Shown in pieces: positions 11,318 to 20,781 of a stretch of 64,000 nt of DNA (position 1 is the first letter of the stretch; each line of letters opens with the position of its first letter). The notes below the pieces were generated by a model. The model saw only the letters and a program-made list of their open reading frames with translations. It had not been told where the DNA came from and ran no database searches. Origin of the DNA: Paulinella micropora (taxonomy: Eukaryota > Cercozoa > Imbricatea > Euglyphida). The position numbers and the translations under genes were made by a program. Where the stretch lies: positions 591,357-655,356 of the forward strand of contig BJOX01000168.1 of NCBI GenBank assembly GCA_009731375.1, written 5' to 3'.

Positions 11318-12130
11318 TTACCGCGATTTTAATAGATTGAAGAATGAATTGAATAAACTAAAATAATTAGTTTCACGATAAACCAATAATGTCATAACAA
11401 TACCCAAACCATTAAGATTTATAGCCTGATCGTTTTCGTCTGTAAGATAAAACCTGAATACATTATTTGAACTGGAGGATAATTTCTTACCATACTCCGA
11501 CCCGCTTCCGTCGTATATAACAGCACCAAATGGTATTTCGTTGGCAGTATATATTTCTTGTAGCACGTGATTATCTCCTTCACCGACTAAGTCCGATTGA
11601 AGATACAGAGTTTTTTCGCCAGTTAGAATAATTACATTCGGCGATTTAATAAAATCATTAGCGAAGAAATATGATGAATTTCTTTCAAACCCCATAACCT
11701 CGTGAATACGTGTATCGCCATCAAATATAAACCGCGGTTGAATTCCTTTATTCTCAGACACACTGAATGTTAATTTTCCATCTTCAGGGTCTATGTTGGT
11801 ATTATTACTGGATACCACATAAGTATAATTATTAGGGCTGTCCGCCGTTAGCACCTCGGTCAGTTTATTTTTTAGATTGTTCATAGTGTAGTTGCCCTCT
11901 GGTATTGTAATTAAAGCCTCATACCCGTCTTCGCTAAGAGTAAAAGTATTGTATGGTGAAGCCACAGAGTAATACGACTTCGGCACATAAATATGAAGTA
12001 TTTTACAATGTGTGGGATTGTCTAGCCCTTTCAAATTGACTTCGTGTGTAAAGTCGCTATCTGTGCCTGTTATTCTGTTTTTACTATTGACATAATAGAT
12101 ACCAGAACTTCTTCCTCCCTTATACTCCAT
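11318..12130 (-). CDS. Minor capsid (penton) protein
   Basis: 270 aa. The N-terminus GIYYVNSKNRITGTDSDFTH, then VPKSYYSV, then ITIPEGNYTMNNLKNKL is the pattern seen in minor capsid proteins of Polintons and Polinton-like viruses (Y-x-x-S-x-x-R, then P-K-S-Y-Y, then I-P-x-G-N-Y). This predicts a single jelly-roll fold at the five-fold vertices. It lies about 100 bp downstream of the protease gene's stop and just upstream of the capsid gene on the same strand. AATATACGCATC precedes ATG. Confidence 0.85.
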   Translation of the reverse strand: MEYKGGRSSGIYYVNSKNRITGTDSDFTHEVNLKGLDNPTHCKILHIYVPKSYYSVASPYNTFTLSEDGYEALITIPEGNYTMNNLKNKLTEVLTADSPNNYTYVVSSNNTNIDPEDGKLTFSVSENKGIQPRFIFDGDTRIHEVMGFERNSSYFFANDFIKSPNVIILTGEKTLYLQSDLVGEGDNHVLQEIYTANEIPFGAVIYDGSGSEYGKKLSSSSNNVFRFYLTDENDQAINLNGLGIVMTLLVYRETNYFSLFNSFFNLLKSR

Positions 12131-12157
12131 GATGCGTATATTATAGATAAATATCTT

Positions 12158-14215
12158 TTAGATAAATGTATTAAATCCATCTCCATACCCATTCTGTGCT
12201 TTCAACTTTTCCGCTTCTTCTTCTTTTAAGTCTGTGAAACCCGAACTAAACTTAAATCGGTTGCCTTTCGCCCGCTCCATTAAAAATCTCATACTATGCC
12301 AACCGCACGTGTCTGAGGTGTTGGATTGTTGTTTTACTTGATTAACCTTCATTAACAAATAACTATCGGGGTGGCTTTTATCTATTAGCCTTTTCATTTG
12401 TTGCTGAAAGTCTTCCGTTGGTTGGTAAAGTGCTAATGGGTCATACACTTCCACTGACCTGTCTTTATCCAGACTTACCCATATAGCAATCCAATGAGAC
12501 CCCGCTTGTTTGTGATTATCCAAATTCATAATAAATCCGTATCGTTTTCTTTTTTCTGGATTTAGTTTGTAGATTTCATCACTGGCTATTGCTCCGAGAT
12601 ACCATCCATATTTTTTCATTATGTCATCTATTTCATTAGTCATTAAACCGCGACCCTCACCTTGTAATGGGACTTGCTCTGGCTGTGGCTCTGGCTCTGG
12701 TTGCTGTTGCTCTTGCTCTGTCTCTGGTTGCTGTGGTGTTCGGTCTGGCGGTGTAGTCGTATCCACTGCTGGCTCTGGTGGCGGTGGTAGCGGTTGGGGC
12801 ATCCCTTCATCAACATTTAAATCCGCTGAAACTTGTTTATCTACATTTGGGTCTATTGTCATTTTGTTAGTTAGAGTATTTACAAAATCATGTTTGTTCA
12901 TTGTGTGTTTCCAATCTTTGCGGGCTAAGTATTTTTTTATTTTCGCTATTGAAAATACCTTATCAATTAATTCATTTAATGTCTTCGCTCCACTACCTTT
13001 TTGTTCAGTAATACCCATATACTCTTCATATCTAGCATAATCCGCCACTTTTCTTTTTACGTTTTTCACCTCACTTCCAACATCAATATTAAACCTTTTA
13101 ATCATGTTAATAATCCACTTTGAAGTGTCTTTGTAATTTAATTTGTTATGACCATCATTATCTAGTCTCTTTTTTAAAGCCTGTGCTAACTCTTTTATGG
13201 TAATGGTTGGGTGATAAGTTTTTGAAAATCCAGAGATTAAAAATTGATTAATTTGTAAATTTTCAAGATGCTTACCCTTTTCTTCTGCTTTCTTTTTTTC
13301 CTTTTCAAGTTTTTCTTTATATTCTTCTGCTAACTTTTTCTGTTCTTCTAAAGATGTCGCTGTGGCTATAGCCATCTGAATATCTTGACTGGCTTTTTGT
13401 AAGTCTTTGAGACTCATCTTTTTAATGAATTTATCTGTATATCCTGCTAATTTCAGTGTTTCAATATCTTTCTGCTTTTGCTTTTTTTCTTCCTCATATT
13501 GCTCTTTTGTTTTCAATGGTGCTTCATCTCCTAAATTAGGTAAGGCTGGTGCTAATGGTGGTGCTTGCGGCGGTGCTCCAAATTGTGGTGCTTGTGGCTG
13601 TCCAAATTGTGGTGTTTGTGGCTGTCCATATTGTGGTGGCATAATATATTGATATTGCGGTGGCGGTGGTAATGCTTGTATTCTATTTTTTCTGTCTTCT
13701 TCATATTTTACATCTTCTATGAGTTTTTGCTCCCTTCTTAATCTCCTATTTATTTCTTCCTTTCTTTCATTAATCTCCTCCAGTTCTCTTTTATGTTCCC
13801 TATCCTTTATTTCTTGTCTTTCCTTAGCATCTGCTATGTCTTTTCTTTCTTGTCTCTTCTTTTCTTCTTCAGCATCCGCCTGTGCTTTTTTCTCTTTTTG
13901 GTCAATCTCATCAATCTTTTCGTATTTCTCCTTCTTAAGTTTGTCTAAGTGGTCATTAATGGCTGTTCTCGTATTCTGCTCAATCTCAGACAGACTCTGG
14001 ACTTTCCTTAAGTCTTCTTTTCGCTTAGGTGTACGCTTTGATTTTGGTCTGCTTAAGTATTTCATAAAAAGTTTAACAATTTGAAGTGTGCTCATATCAT
14101 TTGTTTTATTGCCAAAATTAAGATAATATTTTTTACCCTTCTGGATAATATACGGCTTCCCGCTTTTGTTTCTATAAACCCGCGGGGGTCTTAATTTCTG
14201 TTTCTTCGTTTTCAT
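12158..14215 (-). CDS. Adenain/Ulp1-like maturation protease with long N-terminal extension
   Basis: 685 aa. The start is taken at ATG 14215, directly after TTATATA. The C-terminal ~165 residues form a C5/C48-type cysteine protease: His in SHWIAIWV, Asp in VEVYDPL, a Gln before the nucleophile, and Cys in SDTCGWHSMRF. It would cleave capsid-associated precursors during maturation. The N-terminal ~520 residues are unusual: a basic segment (VYRNKSGKPYIIQKGKK), a long Lys/Glu/Arg coiled coil, a Pro/Gln-rich stretch around residues 185-230, a second coiled coil (about 280-330), a helical region, then a Pro/Glu/Gln linker. Polinton proteases are usually only a few hundred residues, so this looks like a fusion of a scaffold- or core-type protein with the protease. 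Confidence 0.9.
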   Translation of the reverse strand: MKTKKQKLRPPRVYRNKSGKPYIIQKGKKYYLNFGNKTNDMSTLQIVKLFMKYLSRPKSKRTPKRKEDLRKVQSLSEIEQNTRTAINDHLDKLKKEKYEKIDEIDQKEKKAQADAEEEKKRQERKDIADAKERQEIKDREHKRELEEINERKEEINRRLRREQKLIEDVKYEEDRKNRIQALPPPPQYQYIMPPQYGQPQTPQFGQPQAPQFGAPPQAPPLAPALPNLGDEAPLKTKEQYEEEKKQKQKDIETLKLAGYTDKFIKKMSLKDLQKASQDIQMAIATATSLEEQKKLAEEYKEKLEKEKKKAEEKGKHLENLQINQFLISGFSKTYHPTITIKELAQALKKRLDNDGHNKLNYKDTSKWIINMIKRFNIDVGSEVKNVKRKVADYARYEEYMGITEQKGSGAKTLNELIDKVFSIAKIKKYLARKDWKHTMNKHDFVNTLTNKMTIDPNVDKQVSADLNVDEGMPQPLPPPPEPAVDTTTPPDRTPQQPETEQEQQQPEPEPQPEQVPLQGEGRGLMTNEIDDIMKKYGWYLGAIASDEIYKLNPEKRKRYGFIMNLDNHKQAGSHWIAIWVSLDKDRSVEVYDPLALYQPTEDFQQQMKRLIDKSHPDSYLLMKVNQVKQQSNTSDTCGWHSMRFLMERAKGNRFKFSSGFTDLKEEEAEKLKAQNGYGDGFNTFI

Positions 14216-14260
14216 TATATAAAACAAAAAAATATTTCTGTGTTATATCAAATTATTTTT

Positions 14261-14590
14261 TTAGAATTTAAGGGCACCGCATCCTCTCTGCTTTCTCTTG
14301 CCATATCCGAGTTTTGAAGCGGTGGCTTGGACAGACCCAGCATAAGGAACTCCAATACTGCTTAAGGCTCCCGCAGTTCTAGAAATTACTTTGTTATCAC
14401 GAAGGAATTTATTAACAGCCAAAGCCGTTTTCCCAACCTTTGCCCAGTTAATTTTACCGCCAGCCTGCCCCTTGCCTCCTTGCTTCTTATTGCGACGAGA
14501 TACTTTCTTACCTCCAGCCATTGTGCTTGAGTTAATAGTTCGTTTGCCGATTGTTGGAATGACTTCAACACGAGTTGTTTTAACTACCAT
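14261..14590 (-). CDS. Small basic core or membrane-active virion peptide
   Basis: 109 aa, very basic. The first half is Lys/Arg/Gly-rich (KKVSRRNKKQGGKGQAGGK). It is followed by an amphipathic or hydrophobic stretch (WAKVGKTALAVNKFL, then AGALSSIGVPYAGSVQATA) and a tail ending GCGALKF. Small proteins of this kind sit next to the protease and ATPase in adenoviruses and Polinton-like viruses, where they act as DNA-condensing core or membrane-lytic peptides matured by the protease. The assignment rests on composition and position, not on recognised homology. An internal Met at residue 24 is an alternative start, but AGTATA directly precedes the first ATG. Confidence 0.65.
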   Translation of the reverse strand: MVVKTTRVEVIPTIGKRTINSSTMAGGKKVSRRNKKQGGKGQAGGKINWAKVGKTALAVNKFLRDNKVISRTAGALSSIGVPYAGSVQATASKLGYGKRKQRGCGALKF

Positions 14591-14626
14591 TATACTATGA
14601 AAAAATATTTATTAATTCTAAAAATA

Positions 14627-15448
14627 TTATTTTAATCTGTAAGCAAAGTTTTTTCTTAACTCATCATCAACACTTGAAACATAAAGAAAATTAAATCTCT
14701 CTTTCGTCGCCTCGTGATACTTTTGAAGAAAGTAATCAAAATCAAAAGATAAGTCTAAGTGTTTATACACGAGTTCCATTTTGTCCTGAGATTGGGCTGG
14801 AAAGATTAATAAATAATCTAACTGCTTTATGGCTTCTGGCCGTAGGTCGTTTAAATACTGACTAGACATAATCACCTTTGATTTATAGTGCCTATTCTTT
14901 TTTAACAAATCGCTCACAGACTTGTCTCTTAATCCGCTTTCTAAATCATCCAAAACAAAAACAACCTCTGGAGTAACATACTTAGAAGGTCTCTCTTTTT
15001 TTTCAATTGTTGTTTTAGTTTTCTCCTCTTTTCCAAAATAAAGAAACTTCGGCTTCTCCATTGGCTCTTCATCATCCTGTTTAATTTCTCCTTCTTGCTC
15101 TTCGTCTGGTTTGTTCAGTTTGTCTAATTCGTAATCAATAACATTCACCCCGTCTGATTTAAGAAAGGTATATACCGCCATTGGGTTGCCTCTGTTCTTA
15201 AAGTGCTTTACCATTGCTTTATAAATGTAGTCCTTGTGAATTGTTGAAGCGATAATGACGATGCGGGTTTTTCTGTCTGTTGTCCGTTTCAGTATTTCAA
15301 AGAGTGCTGTCGTCTTACCGCTCTTCTTACGAGCGAGAAGAAATATGTTGGCATACGGCTCATTAAATAATTTATAGCCCTTGGCTTTTTTATTTCCATC
15401 ACCCTCTTGTTTTACTGGCTTCACCTTGACATTGTTTATTTTAAGCAT
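14627..15448 (-). CDS. DNA-packaging ATPase, HerA/FtsK (A32-like)
   Basis: 273 aa, start at ATG 15448 after TATATACG. Walker A lies in LLARKKSGKTTALFE (about residue 45), Walker B in VVFVLDDLESG (about 165), followed by a sensor-like VIMSSQYLND. This matches the poxvirus A32/Polinton packaging ATPase family, which powers genome translocation into preformed capsids. An acidic insertion (EEQEGEIKQDDEEPMEK) sits between the Walker motifs. It lies in the leftward virion operon, only 11 nt after the stop of the upstream gene. Catalytic residues appear intact. Confidence 0.92.
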   Translation of the reverse strand: MLKINNVKVKPVKQEGDGNKKAKGYKLFNEPYANIFLLARKKSGKTTALFEILKRTTDRKTRIVIIASTIHKDYIYKAMVKHFKNRGNPMAVYTFLKSDGVNVIDYELDKLNKPDEEQEGEIKQDDEEPMEKPKFLYFGKEEKTKTTIEKKERPSKYVTPEVVFVLDDLESGLRDKSVSDLLKKNRHYKSKVIMSSQYLNDLRPEAIKQLDYLLIFPAQSQDKMELVYKHLDLSFDFDYFLQKYHEATKERFNFLYVSSVDDELRKNFAYRLK

Positions 15449-15459
15449 CGTATATATTA

Positions 15460-15822
15460 TTAAGCAAGAAATTCCAAACACACAACAATTCGCCCCGCTA
15501 AATTTCCTGTGTCAATATTTCCGCTGTCAGTTTCAAGGATTTTAAATGTATATTGTCCATCTGTCCATCCGACGACACCCAAATTATAACCGAGATTTGA
15601 AATGTTTGCTGTAGTGCTGTCCGCAAATGTTCCAATAATTCCAATTCTATCCATGTAAAGAATTCTGGTTTTCGTCTCTGTCTGGTCGTTCATATAGTGG
15701 ATAAACTTAACATTCATTTTGGTAGGTGTGAATGACATTTGGATATTCTTATTAAATGTTTTGCTTCCTCCCGCAAAATCATTGCTCAGAAAAATAATCT
15801 TTTGGTATTTATAGTCAGTCAT
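15460..15822 (-). CDS. Small beta-rich putative virion protein
   Basis: About 120 aa. The start is set at ATG 15822, preceded by TAATATAACC; an in-frame ATG at 15840 is possible. Hydrophobic residues alternate throughout (YQKIIFLSNDFAGGSKTF, RILYMDRIGIIGTFAD, GRIVVCLEFLA at the end), which suggests a small beta-sandwich or jelly-roll virion component. No named family is recognised. It sits between the two-TM protein and ATPase genes in the virion block, and its hydrophobic C-terminal strand resembles that of the 8708-9064 fragment in style. Confidence 0.65.
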   Translation of the reverse strand: MTDYKYQKIIFLSNDFAGGSKTFNKNIQMSFTPTKMNVKFIHYMNDQTETKTRILYMDRIGIIGTFADSTTANISNLGYNLGVVGWTDGQYTFKILETDSGNIDTGNLAGRIVVCLEFLA

Positions 15823-16069
15823 GGTTATATTACTACTCATAAACTTTTTAATAATCAAAATATTTTCGCGGAGTGCCTGCGACTTTTACTCTCGGGTAAG
15901 CGAAAAAAAGAATATTAGTTGTGTTTATTGTATTCAAAAGGGTATAGATACTAAATTTAAATGTATTTACAAACCGATGAGTGATTGGTGTGTTAGTTTT
16001 GATGAAGCCATTCCTTTAATGTGTTCGGGTAGTGATGCTATGTGGTATAAAATACATACCTATGAATGT
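15823..16069. other. Intergenic spacer with weak plus-strand open frame
   Basis: A plus-strand frame across 15821-16081 contains several cysteines (SCVYCIQKG and others) but overlaps neighbours on both sides and lacks the TATA-ATG promoter pattern. I see no convincing gene. Confidence 0.4.
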
Positions 16070-16420
16070 TCATTTCTTTGAAGAAGGTGATGGAAGGCAT
16101 ATCCCAATCAAAAGTGTTAAAATACCGACATAAGTATTAGCAACCTCACAAGGTAAGTTCTTTTCAGATAGCCTTACGATACAAAGGGTTATAATGGAGA
16201 TAATGATACCCATTTGAAATAAGTATTTAATAAGTCGGCTGTCTGTCGGTCTGTTTTTCATACAACAGCACGACCAGTTATCTTCCAATTCATGCTCTAC
16301 TTTTTTTTCCTCAGTCTTTAGTTCTACTTCAAGAACACGGGATTTTAACTCGGGAGTTAGTTCGCCATCCATATCCATAATAGGTGGGGGTCTGTGAAGT
16401 CTGGTTGTATTATTAGCCAT
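16070..16420 (-). CDS. Small two-transmembrane protein of Polinton-like-virus type
   Basis: 116 aa from ATG 16420 (preceded by TATATCCAACC). The N-terminal half is soluble and charged (GELTPELKSRVLEVELKTEE). Then comes a Cys cluster (WSCCCMKN), a first TM segment (LFQMGIIISIITLCIVRL), and a second hydrophobic segment running into GICLPSPSSKK at the C-terminus. The ending G-x-x-L-P-S-P is a recurring feature of small membrane proteins in Polinton-like and large DNA viruses. It overlaps the 3' end of the fibre gene by 8 nt, so the pair is tightly coupled. Possible roles are in a membrane or at the vertex; function unknown. Confidence 0.72.
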   Translation of the reverse strand: MANNTTRLHRPPPIMDMDGELTPELKSRVLEVELKTEEKKVEHELEDNWSCCCMKNRPTDSRLIKYLFQMGIIISIITLCIVRLSEKNLPCEVANTYVGILTLLIGICLPSPSSKK

Positions 16421-19400
16421 TGGTTGGATATACAACGGCTCTTATTTCTGCTAGTTGATTGGTTAAATCTTGTAATATATTGAGTAAAGTTTTATTTTCT
16501 TTTTCTAAATTAACTACCTTATCCGCCATATGTTGAAATCCGCTTACCAATATCGGTATAAAACTTGTATATGTTATGCCTTCAAGGTAGCCTTCTCCAT
16601 CCTCTGCTTTCATTCCACTTTCAGATACAAATTCAGGAAATACTTTTTTGACTTCGTCCGCAATAAATCCGTGGCCTTTTTTTTCTTTCTTCTCATCTGA
16701 TTTCCAATAATATGAACAACAATTTATTTTCATTAGTTTATCGCAACAATCACCGCAGTCTAATGTTTTAATATCTGATTTTAGCCTCCTGTCCGAGGAG
16801 TTTGTCCAAGCACCATTAAGCGGAATATAATTATAACTGCCTGACGGCTCACCAGTAGTAGAGTTTGAAGTAGTCCAAGCATGAAGCAAACCAGTTGAAG
16901 AAACAATTGAAGCATAATTCGTATATCCTCCCGATTTAAAAAATAGTTGCGGGTCATTAGTAGAAGCGGGTCTTTTTCGTATTAATAAATTACCGCTGGA
17001 TGCTGTTGGTAAAACTAACTCTCCCGACGTATTAATATTAATCGCCTCAGTGTAAGATATATTGTTTCCAACCGCTGTTCCTGAATTATAATAAAAAGCG
17101 AGTTTTCCACCTTTTTGAATTAGAAAGTTTGAACCGCTGTGGCTTGATTTCCAGTTCGTGCCATCAAAATAAGCATCAAAACTTAAATTGACATTGTCGT
17201 GTGCCCAGTTTAGTTGTTGAAAAACTGGATAGGCATCGGTTGAAGTTATTGCCTGTATATGTGGCCCTGCTACATTACTCGCCGTTCCGTATATTTCTAA
17301 ACCACCTGTCGCTCCTACTCCTTTCGTTGAGTTGCCTATGATTATCGGCTTACCTAGTGCTGTTGTTATTTTATCGCTCGTTGTTAATGTTGTTGTTGAT
17401 ACACCCGCACTAGCCGTTATTAACCCTTTCGTCCATAAAGTGCCGTTTGCCCCGTTTAATGACATTAACAATTGTTCAGACGAATTTTCCCACACAAAAC
17501 CCATCGTAGCATCATTAGCCACTCTAAAACGAAAAGCAAATGAACTAAAATCATTTCCAGAAACTGCCGTACCATTTGCTAAACTTTTGCTTGCTCCACC
17601 AGATGCTGCATAAATTCCCCAACTTGTATTGGTTGTATCCCATAGAAATATTCCTTTTGCATTTGTTCCGTCGGTTGGCCCCTGAATTCCTATCTTCGCT
17701 CCACTTGTATTTGTTGCCGATGTTAGTGTGCCCGTGTATGATATCCCCGCATTTGCTGTTATTAATCCACTCGCGGTTAATGTCGTTGTTGATATACCCG
17801 CATTTGCCGTTATTAATCCGCTTGCGGTTGCTGTTGTTGTTGATATACCAGCGGTTGAAGTAATTGTTGTTCCTGTTATTGTTCCTCCATTTGTTATATT
17901 GTTTGAGTTCATATCTAAGGCTCCATAAAACCGCATACCGCCAGCATTGTTAAAACGGACAATGTCAGACGAAGCACTTTTATTATCCAAAAGTTTTGAA
18001 ATATAAAGTCCCGCCCCCTTTACATCAGATGCTACATTCGTAAATACATAACCTCGTTGGTTTGCGGTTCCACTTGAAGCAGTATTTAGAGTAAATAAGA
18101 AATACTGATAATCGCCCGTTGTCTGTGAAAAGAATATATCTCCTCCGTTTTGGTTTAATATCCTCGCCCCATTATATGTTATATTTCCACCATTAATGAT
18201 ATCCACATTATTGAAATCGGCTTGGCTTAACAAATTCAGTGCCCTTACATCATTTCTACTTCCATTAAATATTTTAATTCCTGTTATGGTTTGGTCTCCT
18301 GTTAGTTTTACATTTTGTCCGTCCAATGTGTCCGCATACCCTTTTGTCGCTCCGTCTGTTGATAATGTCGGAGTTCCAAGGTTGGCTATTTTGCTACTAT
18401 TACAATCTAGCCCCGAAGCATTTACCCAACCGACTATCGTCCCGTCAATAATAAAACTTATTTTTTTCGCAGAAATTTCAAAGTTGTAATATGTTGCAGT
18501 TTTCATATCCAAACTAGCAATTGACCCGATATTACTGGTAGAATTGAAAACGATAAATGTGCCCTTTGTTGTAGCATTTATTGAATTTCCCGTTATTTCA
18601 ACACCACTGCTATATGTCTTAATTCCTGCTATGGTTTGGTTTCCTGTTAGTTTCACATTTTGCCCGTCTAATGTATCCACATACCTTTTATTCGCCCCGT
18701 CCGTTGTTGCTGTTGGTGTGGCCAAATTTGTAATTTTTCTATTGTTTAAAGATAGTGTCGTGCCCGTTGCTGTCGCGATTACATTATCACCCGCATATAA
18801 ATCAACATACGAACCCGTTATTTGTATCGGATAATAGGCCGCGGTTGCTATTTTTTGTGCCACAATCTCTCCTATATTTGTCGCCGTATCAAAGGCAATA
18901 CCGATACCATCAAAAGCGGTTGGAGCAGTAGCACCCCGCACTTCTATTGTTGAAGTAAATTTTTTATTCCCTGCTATGGTTTGGTCTCCTGTTAGTTTAA
19001 CGACAGAAGTATCAAGAGTAGAAACATCAACACCATCAACAAGATTAACATTTGTTATACTTTGGCTTTTCATATCAATCCCCGCACTAGCATTTATTAT
19101 GTTGCTGAATGTTTTGGTTCCTGCTATGGTTTGGTCTCCTGTTAGTTTAACGACTGCGGTATCAAGGGTGGATACATCAATACCATCAACATTACCAACA
19201 TTTGTTATGTTAAATCCTCCCATATTTAAACTGCCCGTCATAGCCGTTGTTCCGTCCTTTGCTAGTTTCGTATCGGTATATGCTTTTGTTGAAGCATCGC
19301 CGTCATAGAATGGTGCGGGCAGTCCGCTGATTGCTGTCGTGCTGTTAAAATTTAAAACATTATTTGTCAATGTCATTCCACCCCCTGTTGTTGGAGCAAA

Positions 19401-20216
19401 AAGTATGGACGAGCCTACAAAAGATAATGGATAGCCCGTTGCTCCACCTGCCTCCGACGAATAGATAGAGCCCATATTATTGTTGTAATTGAAGAATAAT
19501 TTGCCTGTGTTTAATGGATTTGAGTCTTTTACGGCCACATAAGTAGTAAATGTTTTATTCCCTGTTATGGTTTGGTCTCCTGTTAGTTTAACGACAGAAC
19601 TATCAAGAGCCGAAACATCAACACCATCAACCAAATTTACATTTGTTATACTTTGGCTTTTCATATCAATCCCCGCACTAGCATTTATTATACTGCTAAA
19701 TGTCTTAATTCCTGCTATGGTTTGGTCTCCTGTTAATTTAACCACAGCACTATCAAGGGCAGAAACATCAACACCATCAACATTACCGACATTTACTATA
19801 TTAAAACTTCCCATATTCAAATCTCCAAACATCATAGTGAGCCCATCCAATCTAAGAAAAGGTGAGTTTGTATTTCTCCATTGCCCTGTGCTATACATGA
19901 GTAATTGGTTATTGGAGGGTGTGCCTGTTATGACTACATCATTTAAAGCATCTATTGACTTGTTTGAAAATCTTGTGTCAAATCTACCATCAGTATAGTA
20001 TAGATTAGTGCCTTCTTTTATGTCCGTTGTGCTTTTGGTAGCCAGTCGTGTGTCAAATCGGCTGTTGGTAAAATAAAGATTTACGGGGTCAGCATCTTCT
20101 GGCACCCTATCTGTGTATAAGCCCACTATGTTTGTGTTGGTAAGGTCTAAGTTTTTTATGTCTAGACTATCAACGGCGATTTCTGATAAACCCAAGAGTG
20201 ATTTATATTGCGACAT
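16413..20216 (-). CDS. Giant fibre/spike with C-terminal S74 intramolecular chaperone
   Basis: 1267 aa. The body is a repetitive beta-rich stalk. A block like VVKLTGDQTIAGIKTF occurs six times in the first ~660 residues, usually after NVDGVDVS and before a FNITNV/SITNV motif. A second repeat type (ITANAGISTTT) lies around residues 770-830. The last ~130 residues are a peptidase S74/chaperone-of-endosialidase domain: S1141-D-R-R-L-K1146, the Ser/Lys pair of the self-cleaving family, then GFIADEV and a terminal coiled coil (ADKVVNLEKENKTLL). In phages this domain trimerises the fibre and is then cut off. The protein is therefore probably a trimeric receptor-binding fibre. It is the first gene of the leftward block, starting 51 bp from the divergent gene at 20268. 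Confidence 0.92.
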   Translation of the reverse strand: MSQYKSLLGLSEIAVDSLDIKNLDLTNTNIVGLYTDRVPEDADPVNLYFTNSRFDTRLATKSTTDIKEGTNLYYTDGRFDTRFSNKSIDALNDVVITGTPSNNQLLMYSTGQWRNTNSPFLRLDGLTMMFGDLNMGSFNIVNVGNVDGVDVSALDSAVVKLTGDQTIAGIKTFSSIINASAGIDMKSQSITNVNLVDGVDVSALDSSVVKLTGDQTITGNKTFTTYVAVKDSNPLNTGKLFFNYNNNMGSIYSSEAGGATGYPLSFVGSSILFAPTTGGGMTLTNNVLNFNSTTAISGLPAPFYDGDASTKAYTDTKLAKDGTTAMTGSLNMGGFNITNVGNVDGIDVSTLDTAVVKLTGDQTIAGTKTFSNIINASAGIDMKSQSITNVNLVDGVDVSTLDTSVVKLTGDQTIAGNKKFTSTIEVRGATAPTAFDGIGIAFDTATNIGEIVAQKIATAAYYPIQITGSYVDLYAGDNVIATATGTTLSLNNRKITNLATPTATTDGANKRYVDTLDGQNVKLTGNQTIAGIKTYSSGVEITGNSINATTKGTFIVFNSTSNIGSIASLDMKTATYYNFEISAKKISFIIDGTIVGWVNASGLDCNSSKIANLGTPTLSTDGATKGYADTLDGQNVKLTGDQTITGIKIFNGSRNDVRALNLLSQADFNNVDIINGGNITYNGARILNQNGGDIFFSQTTGDYQYFLFTLNTASSGTANQRGYVFTNVASDVKGAGLYISKLLDNKSASSDIVRFNNAGGMRFYGALDMNSNNITNGGTITGTTITSTAGISTTTATASGLITANAGISTTTLTASGLITANAGISYTGTLTSATNTSGAKIGIQGPTDGTNAKGIFLWDTTNTSWGIYAASGGASKSLANGTAVSGNDFSSFAFRFRVANDATMGFVWENSSEQLLMSLNGANGTLWTKGLITASAGVSTTTLTTSDKITTALGKPIIIGNSTKGVGATGGLEIYGTASNVAGPHIQAITSTDAYPVFQQLNWAHDNVNLSFDAYFDGTNWKSSHSGSNFLIQKGGKLAFYYNSGTAVGNNISYTEAININTSGELVLPTASSGNLLIRKRPASTNDPQLFFKSGGYTNYASIVSSTGLLHAWTTSNSTTGEPSGSYNYIPLNGAWTNSSDRRLKSDIKTLDCGDCCDKLMKINCCSYYWKSDEKKEKKGHGFIADEVKKVFPEFVSESGMKAEDGEGYLEGITYTSFIPILVSGFQHMADKVVNLEKENKTLLNILQDLTNQLAEIRAVVYPTNG

Positions 20217-20267
20217 ATTATATTAATAATTATTAAAAATACTAAAATATATTAATCTTAGTATAAA
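20217..20267. promoter_or_regulatory. Divergent promoter, fibre gene / charged-protein gene
   Basis: A 51-bp AT-only-like spacer between two diverging ATGs. It has AATATAAT just before the fibre ATG (minus) and AGTATAAA just before ATG 20268 (plus). Both boxes end at the start codon. Confidence 0.6.
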
Positions 20268-20780
20268 ATGCCGTCCGCTGAAGCAAGTCGTAAGAACTGG
20301 GGTAGTGCTGTGGAGGGAATAAAAGCAAAAGCGAAACAACGAAAGATGGAACATGCTAAAAATGTATTAGCACAATATAGAAATGCTGTAAAGCAAGAAG
20401 ACGAAGATATGGAGGAACGAATAAAACAAATTGAAGAAAAGAACTTGGCTAAGGATATTATTACTGAACATGATAATGATAGTCCAGAGGAGCAAAGTGA
20501 TAGTGAGGATGAGGTTGATTTCACTGATATCATTGCCGAAAAGATGGCTAAGATGAAAATCAAGAGAGCGAAGGCGGAGACTAAGAGAGCGAAGAAGAAG
20601 CCAGAGCCTGAGCCTGACGAAAGTGAAGAAAGCGAAAGCGAGAGTAGTGAAGAAGAAGCACCCAAACCGAAGAAAGGTAAGAAGCAAAGTAGTGTAAGTG
20701 TGAAAGTATATAATCAATCATCTGGCGGTGCTAAGAAAGAAAAAAATAATGATGTTGAAAAATGTTTCTTAAAATTTTAA
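20268..20780 (+). CDS. Highly charged coiled-coil protein, unknown function
   Basis: 170 aa. The N-terminal third is basic and helical (GIKAKAKQRKMEHAKNVL). A central acidic segment follows (SPEEQSDSEDEVDFTDI), then a basic helix, then a Ser/Glu run (about residues 115-130) and a Lys-rich tail ending CFLKF. Such alternating charge suggests a disordered nucleic-acid- or chaperone-type virion protein. I recognise no family. The stop codon lies one base from the stop of the converging gene at 20782. Confidence 0.68.
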   Translation: MPSAEASRKNWGSAVEGIKAKAKQRKMEHAKNVLAQYRNAVKQEDEDMEERIKQIEEKNLAKDIITEHDNDSPEEQSDSEDEVDFTDIIAEKMAKMKIKRAKAETKRAKKKPEPEPDESEESESESSEEEAPKPKKGKKQSSVSVKVYNQSSGGAKKEKNNDVEKCFLKF

Positions 20781-20781
20781 T

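Noticed and set aside
15821-16081. Plus-strand frame with cysteines and a possible 52-nt GT-AG intron (15896-15947)
   Set aside because: It overlaps two better-supported genes, lacks the TATA-ATG pattern, and splicing is not needed to keep the frame open.
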